From DATEMU01 sp964414585 (GTDB lineage: Bacteria; Planctomycetota; Phycisphaerae; UBA1845; UTPLA1), in the NCBI GenBank assembly GCA_964414585.1, contig CAYPXR010000008.1, positions 1 through 55,508 on the forward strand: 55,508 bases of DNA, in the 5' to 3' direction. Below the pieces are notes generated by a model. The model was given only the letters and a program-made list of their open reading frames with translations, had not been told where the DNA came from and did no database searches. Positions 53,401-55,508 of the stretch are shown here, in pieces. Made by a program: the position numbers and the translations under genes. The number at the start of each line of letters is the position of its first letter. Position 1 is the stretch's first letter.

Positions 53401-53703
53401 GTTGAAGCCGCCCATCTTCGACTGCGGCCGATCCTTATGACCAGCTTCGCCTTTATTCTCGGCGTCCTGCCGCTCATGCTGGCCACGGGCGCCGGCGCGG
53501 AAATGCGCCGGGCCCTTGGTACGGTCGTTGTCTTCGGTATGTTCGGCGTGACGAATTTCGGCCTGTTTCTGACACCGGTGTTCTTCACCGTGATCCGTCG
53601 ATGGACGGGCCGCGATGCACTGCTCCGCGCAAACCAACGCAAGGACAGCCCGCCATTGGAGAGCTCCTTTCCGGGTGACGAAAACCCGCATTCTGGCGCA
53701 TAA
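50479..53703 (+). CDS. RND multidrug efflux pump, HAE1 family (pair 2)
   Basis: 1074 aa, twelve transmembrane helices. MKFSHFFIDRPVLAAVIS, PGASARVVADTV, and TM4 VDDAIVVVENVERWIEKGY are HAE1 features; the C-terminal half carries GFVVLAGLSAKNAVLIVEFAKQ. It should form a tripartite pump with the adaptor overlapping its start; no outer-membrane factor is present in the window. Substrate cannot be read from the sequence. Confidence 0.92.
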   Translation: MKFSHFFIDRPVLAAVISIVTLIVGGLSIFTLPIAQYPDIVPPTVIVSANYPGASARVVADTVATPIEEQVNGVENMLYMSSQSTNDGAMTLTVTFKLGTDLDIAQVQVQNRVSLAEPILPEDVRRLGITVKKSSPDLTLAVSLISPDNSRDTLYLSNYATLQVRDELARLPGVGDINIFGARDYSMRLWLDPQKLSARNMTTGDVVKAVQEQNIQVAAGTVGGQPLAAGTTKFEYTVNALGRLTDPKEFADIVVKTGANGQVTHVRDVARVELGAADYTTSYKFNGRPGVGVGIFQLPGTNAIDTANAVYAKMMELKKSFPPGIDYLIPYDTTIFVRNSIHDVVISMLEAVGLVVIVVLFFLQTWRTSIVPLMAIPVSLIGTFAVMWLVGFSINNLTLFGMVLAIGIVVDDAIVVVENVERWIEKGYSPREATYHAMTEVTGAVIAIAFGLSAVFIPVAFISGISGQFYRQFALTIAFSTLLSAVNSLTLSPAMAALLLRPRDARPDMFTRLINVILGWFLRLFNRGFETGNHKYSTVLRKVMRQSSMVLLLYLGLLGLSYTGFKSVPTGFIPPQDQGYLFVNLQLPDAASLDRTEHVMERMTDMVRAIPGVRYTLAIAGRSILTRATQSNAGFMFVPLDPFEKREHDPQQSATAIGQRMMREFSKIEEGYALVVPPPPVRGIGTAGGFKIQVQDRAGHSTSQELQAVADHLVDEARKDPRLQGLFSSFRANVPQLYANVDREKVKTQDVQVTDVFQTLQTYLGSLYVNDFNFLGRTYRVTAQADAPFRATVESVGQLKTRNRSGEMVPLAAVLNIRDVAGPDRINRYNLYRSAEINGAAAPGISSGQAIDIMEHYARKVLPAGYGFEWTDIAYQEKLAGNTALFIFPLCVFFVWLVHSAEYESFALSTAIILIVPMCLLSGIAGVWLRGMDNNIFTQIGFVVLAGLSAKNAVLIVEFAKQQQEKGSNSFDAAVEAAHLRLRPILMTSFAFILGVLPLMLATGAGAEMRRALGTVVVFGMFGVTNFGLFLTPVFFTVIRRWTGRDALLRANQRKDSPPLESSFPGDENPHSGA

Positions 53704-53747
53704 TAGTGCGTCGTTGGTTCCGCACTGAAATGACGGAGGACCTCAAC

Positions 53748-54353
53748 ATGATCGCGAAGCGCCGTTTGAATGGTGTTCTCGTCACGCTCATGGTTGCCGG
53801 CTTGTTGTTCGCGAATACGAATTGCGACGTGCTCAACGTCATCAACTTTGCCAACTCGCCGCCGGGCACGACGACGACGCTCATTCTGATTCGCCATGCC
53901 GAGCGCGACCCGGGGGCGGACCCGCCACTGAACGCCGAGGGGATGGCCCGCGCACAAATCCTCAAGGACGTGCTCAGCGAGAACGGCGTGAACGCCATCT
54001 TTTCGCCGGAGCTGATCCGCAACATGCAGACGGTTGAGCCGATCGCCACGCAACTGGGCATCGAGGTCAAGCACTGGAATATTGTGTCCTACGTCAACAC
54101 GGCGGCGTTCGCCGATGCCGTCGTCGACGACATCCTGGCGAATTATCACGGCCAGACGGTTCTTTTCGTGGGGAATATCGGGTCGGTTCTGGGGACGACC
54201 GGCATCAACGAGGAAATCTTCAAGCGGCTGGGCGGCACCGGCACGCCTCCACTTCGTTATCAGGACATGTACATCTTCGTGATCCCAGACATGGGCCCCA
54301 CGCGGATCATCAAGACGATCTATGGGCCGAAGAGCAGTTTGGATCCGGCGTGA
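53748..54353 (+). CDS. Histidine phosphatase-superfamily protein, second catalytic His replaced
   Basis: 201 aa. GGAGG lies upstream of the ATG at 53748. A hydrophobic leader (residues ~8-25) suggests export. The phosphatase signature RHAERDP (nucleophile His50) and SPELIRNMQTVEPIA are present. At the place of the second catalytic His (VGHSNT in branch 1) the sequence is LFVGNIGSVLG, with Asn143. It may be inactive or use another acid. It follows the RND pump by 44 nt. Confidence 0.75.
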   Translation: MIAKRRLNGVLVTLMVAGLLFANTNCDVLNVINFANSPPGTTTTLILIRHAERDPGADPPLNAEGMARAQILKDVLSENGVNAIFSPELIRNMQTVEPIATQLGIEVKHWNIVSYVNTAAFADAVVDDILANYHGQTVLFVGNIGSVLGTTGINEEIFKRLGGTGTPPLRYQDMYIFVIPDMGPTRIIKTIYGPKSSLDPA

Positions 54354-54479
54354 GCAGGCTCACGATCGCCAAAGATCGCGTATTTTTGGAACGCGGTCAT
54401 CGGATTGTGTTTTTTCAAGATTGAGATTGGGCCGATTTGTTTGACTTCCGGAGGGAAGCGGTAATCGGGCACAGAGATG

Positions 54480-54722
54480 TTACAGTTCTAATTCGTCGAT
54501 CAGTTCATCACGGGTCATTCCGTGATGCTCGGCAACTTGTTTGAGCAGCTGCCCAAGCGTCCCTGTCTTGATCGGTCGATGTTCAGGCACGACAACATGG
54601 TGCTCACCGTAGCGTTTGGTCACCAGATGGATATGGCTGCCGCGCTGTCGAACTAATTGATATCCGAACCGTTGGAGAGCAACGACCAATTCGGCGCCGG
54701 TGACATTGCGCGGAAGCTTCAC
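54480..54722 (-). CDS. hicA: HicA-family toxin (mRNA interferase)
   Basis: 80 aa from a GTG at 54722 that overlaps the HicB stop (GTGA). The motif QRGSHIHLV holds the catalytic His30 after Gly-Ser; HHVVVPEHRPIKTGTL is typical of HicA/YcfA. HicA binds double-stranded RNA and cleaves mRNA. The first ~25 codons of the longer frame read through the antitoxin end and are not included. Confidence 0.85.
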   Translation of the reverse strand: MKLPRNVTGAELVVALQRFGYQLVRQRGSHIHLVTKRYGEHHVVVPEHRPIKTGTLGQLLKQVAEHHGMTRDELIDELEL

Positions 54723-54937
54723 GCAGCAATGACCTCGTCGTGGATGAAATGAAGGCGGATCTGCCGGGGTCGCTCTGCCTCGCCTTCGAAACGGCACTCG
54801 AACGCATCGGTGACGTTGGCTCGCAAATCGTCCAGATCATCGCCTTGCGTGAAAATACCGTATCGGTGGCAGACGGCACTGTATCCACCGGCCTCCTTAT
54901 CTTCCTCAATAATAAAAACGACCTCATCGGTATCCAT
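54719..54937 (-). CDS. hicB: HicB-family antitoxin
   Basis: 72 aa. The fold is visible in VVFIIEEDKEAGGYSAVCHRYGIFTQGDDLDDLRANVTDAF. GGGAG lies 7 nt before the ATG at 54937. It is translated before HicA with 4-nt overlap, the reverse of the classic hicA-hicB order but common for this short HicB class, which lacks a DNA-binding tail. Confidence 0.82.
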   Translation of the reverse strand: MDTDEVVFIIEEDKEAGGYSAVCHRYGIFTQGDDLDDLRANVTDAFECRFEGEAERPRQIRLHFIHDEVIAA

Positions 54938-54955
54938 CACGACGCTCCCGGCTGA

Positions 54956-55201
54956 AAGATTTCGACCTCATTATATCGTCAGTGCCTTCTCAATATCAAA
55001 TACATTTCCGCGAAGCCTGTTGGAATAACGCTGGAAAAGGATTTCCAGACCTACGAATTTCTCGGCAACATCGGCACGGTCTCGCTGCCCATCACGGCGG
55101 CCATCGCCGAAGAGCGTGGCTTCCTCGAACACTGGCAGCGGACGGTGTTCTGCGGGATTGGGAGTGGACTCTATTGTCTAATCCTGGGCTTGGAATGGTG
55201 A
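54956..55201 (+). pseudogene. C-terminal relic of a FabH-like 3-oxoacyl-ACP synthase
   Basis: From 55019 the plus frame reads VGITLEKDFQTYEFLGNIGT and later GIGSGLYCLILGLEW before the TGA at 55199-55201. This is the usual end of the KAS III family (Asn-Ile-Gly active-site region, then G-I-G-S-G-L-x-C-L-x-L-G-x-E-W). No start codon or earlier domain is in frame; about 80% of the gene is missing. It is likely debris from a deletion next to the insertion sequence. Confidence 0.72.
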
Positions 55202-55242
55202 GACGGCGCACTCTTTCAATGTGCGTCGAATCTCACTTGCAG

Positions 55243-55281
55243 TATAATAGCTCTCTCATTTGGCCTTTGGAGTTCCCCATG
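55243..55281 (+). promoter_or_regulatory. Promoter and ribosome site of a gene interrupted by the IS
   Basis: TATAAT (55243-55248), GGAG (55269-55272) and an ATG (55279-55281) 6 nt further look like the start of a gene. The IS end begins inside that ATG, so the reading frame beyond was displaced. Confidence 0.45.
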
Positions 55282-55508
55282 TTAAGTGGACACATGGTTT
55301 AGAGAATCATGCCGCGGCCTCGTAATCGGCTGGGCTCCGATAGCCCAGGCTCGAGTGCAGCCGCTGGCGATTATAGAATACCTCGATCCATTCAAAGATG
55401 GTTTTTTTCGCGTCCTCCCGCGTGGCATACCTGGCCTCGTGGACCAGTTCACCTTTCAACGTCGCGTAGAAGCTTTCCATCACGGCGTTGTCATAGACCT
55501 CGCCCCGG
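55280..55508 (-). mobile_element. IS3-family insertion sequence, one end, cut by the window edge
   Basis: The terminus TGTTAAGTGGACAC (from 55280) has the 5'-TG and GTGGACAC typical of the IS3 group. The element continues beyond 55508, so its other end and the direct repeats are not seen. Confidence 0.7.
55307..55508 (-). CDS. IS3-family transposase OrfB, C-terminal part
   Basis: The minus strand reads about 66 residues, ending in SPADYEAAA. YDNAVMESFYATLKGEL holds the last Glu of the DDE triad, followed by YNRQRLHSSLGYRSP, the usual IS3 OrfB ending. The N-terminal part lies outside the window. Confidence 0.9.
   Translation of the reverse strand, partial: RGEVYDNAVMESFYATLKGELVHEARYATREDAKKTIFEWIEVFYNRQRLHSSLGYRSPADYEAAA

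Noticed and set aside
1..55508. tRNA, rRNA or CRISPR loci
   Set aside because: No cloverleaf-type arms with a TTCGA loop, no rRNA-like stretch and no regularly spaced direct repeats were seen on either strand; this was by eye only.

Overview
The window reads as chromosomal DNA of a GC-rich Gram-negative-type bacterium, most likely a planctomycete (Planctomycetota, possibly Phycisphaerae-like). Grounds: many unknown secreted, Cys-anchored or EF-hand proteins; an intergenic palindrome (4202-4279) and a trio of hairpins (38607-38700) of a kind I associate with planctomycete genomes; a PgpH-YbeY-RecO group; an elongated Lnt; and a PPi-type phosphofructokinase. The taxonomic call is inference, because no rRNA or tRNA gene is visible. 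Several genes have no Shine-Dalgarno sequence but a -10 hexamer 6-7 nt before the start codon, which suggests leaderless transcripts.

Layout. 1-6440: EF-hand protein (cut by the window edge), a 677-aa secreted protein of unknown function, an AmmeMemoRadiSam-type radical SAM enzyme, an RluD-type pseudouridine synthase, and a Clp N-domain/UVR protein with no ATPase. 6521-12514: SAM hydrolase, a small membrane protein, the overlapping c-di-AMP phosphodiesterase (PgpH type), YbeY and RecO, then a convergent polyprenyl diphosphate synthase. 12730-20537: a minus-strand run with MoaC, RodA, PBP2, MreD, a HEAT-repeat lipoprotein and Lnt, i.e. the cell-elongation machinery next to lipoprotein maturation. 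20604-33073: M16 peptidase, aldo/keto reductase, small lipoprotein, retropepsin-like/DUF5678-like pair, GT2, CAP-domain protein, membrane Fe-S oxidoreductase, alpha/beta hydrolase, metallo-beta-lactamase protein, PPi-type PFK.

33229-41200: a manganese module (MntH fused to a universal stress domain, divergent from MntR), two small Gly-tailed exported proteins, MtnA, RidA, ScpA and TrpS. Between MtnA and RidA lies a scarred region holding an antitoxin gene, a chimeric gene (5' end of a PIN toxin joined to the 3' end of a PxKF-like domain) and the last ~20 codons of a second RidA gene overlapping mtnA. 41261-53703: two complete RND pump/adaptor pairs (no outer-membrane channel in the window) flanking a SulP-STAS transporter, a coupled TVGYGD-filter ion channel and polyphosphate kinase 2.

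53748-55508: a histidine-phosphatase-like protein lacking its second catalytic His, a HicB-HicA toxin-antitoxin pair, the C-terminal relic of a FabH-like ketosynthase, and an IS3-family element that begins at a candidate start codon and runs off the window. This end looks like the border of a plastic, accessory region; most of the rest is housekeeping or cell-envelope content.
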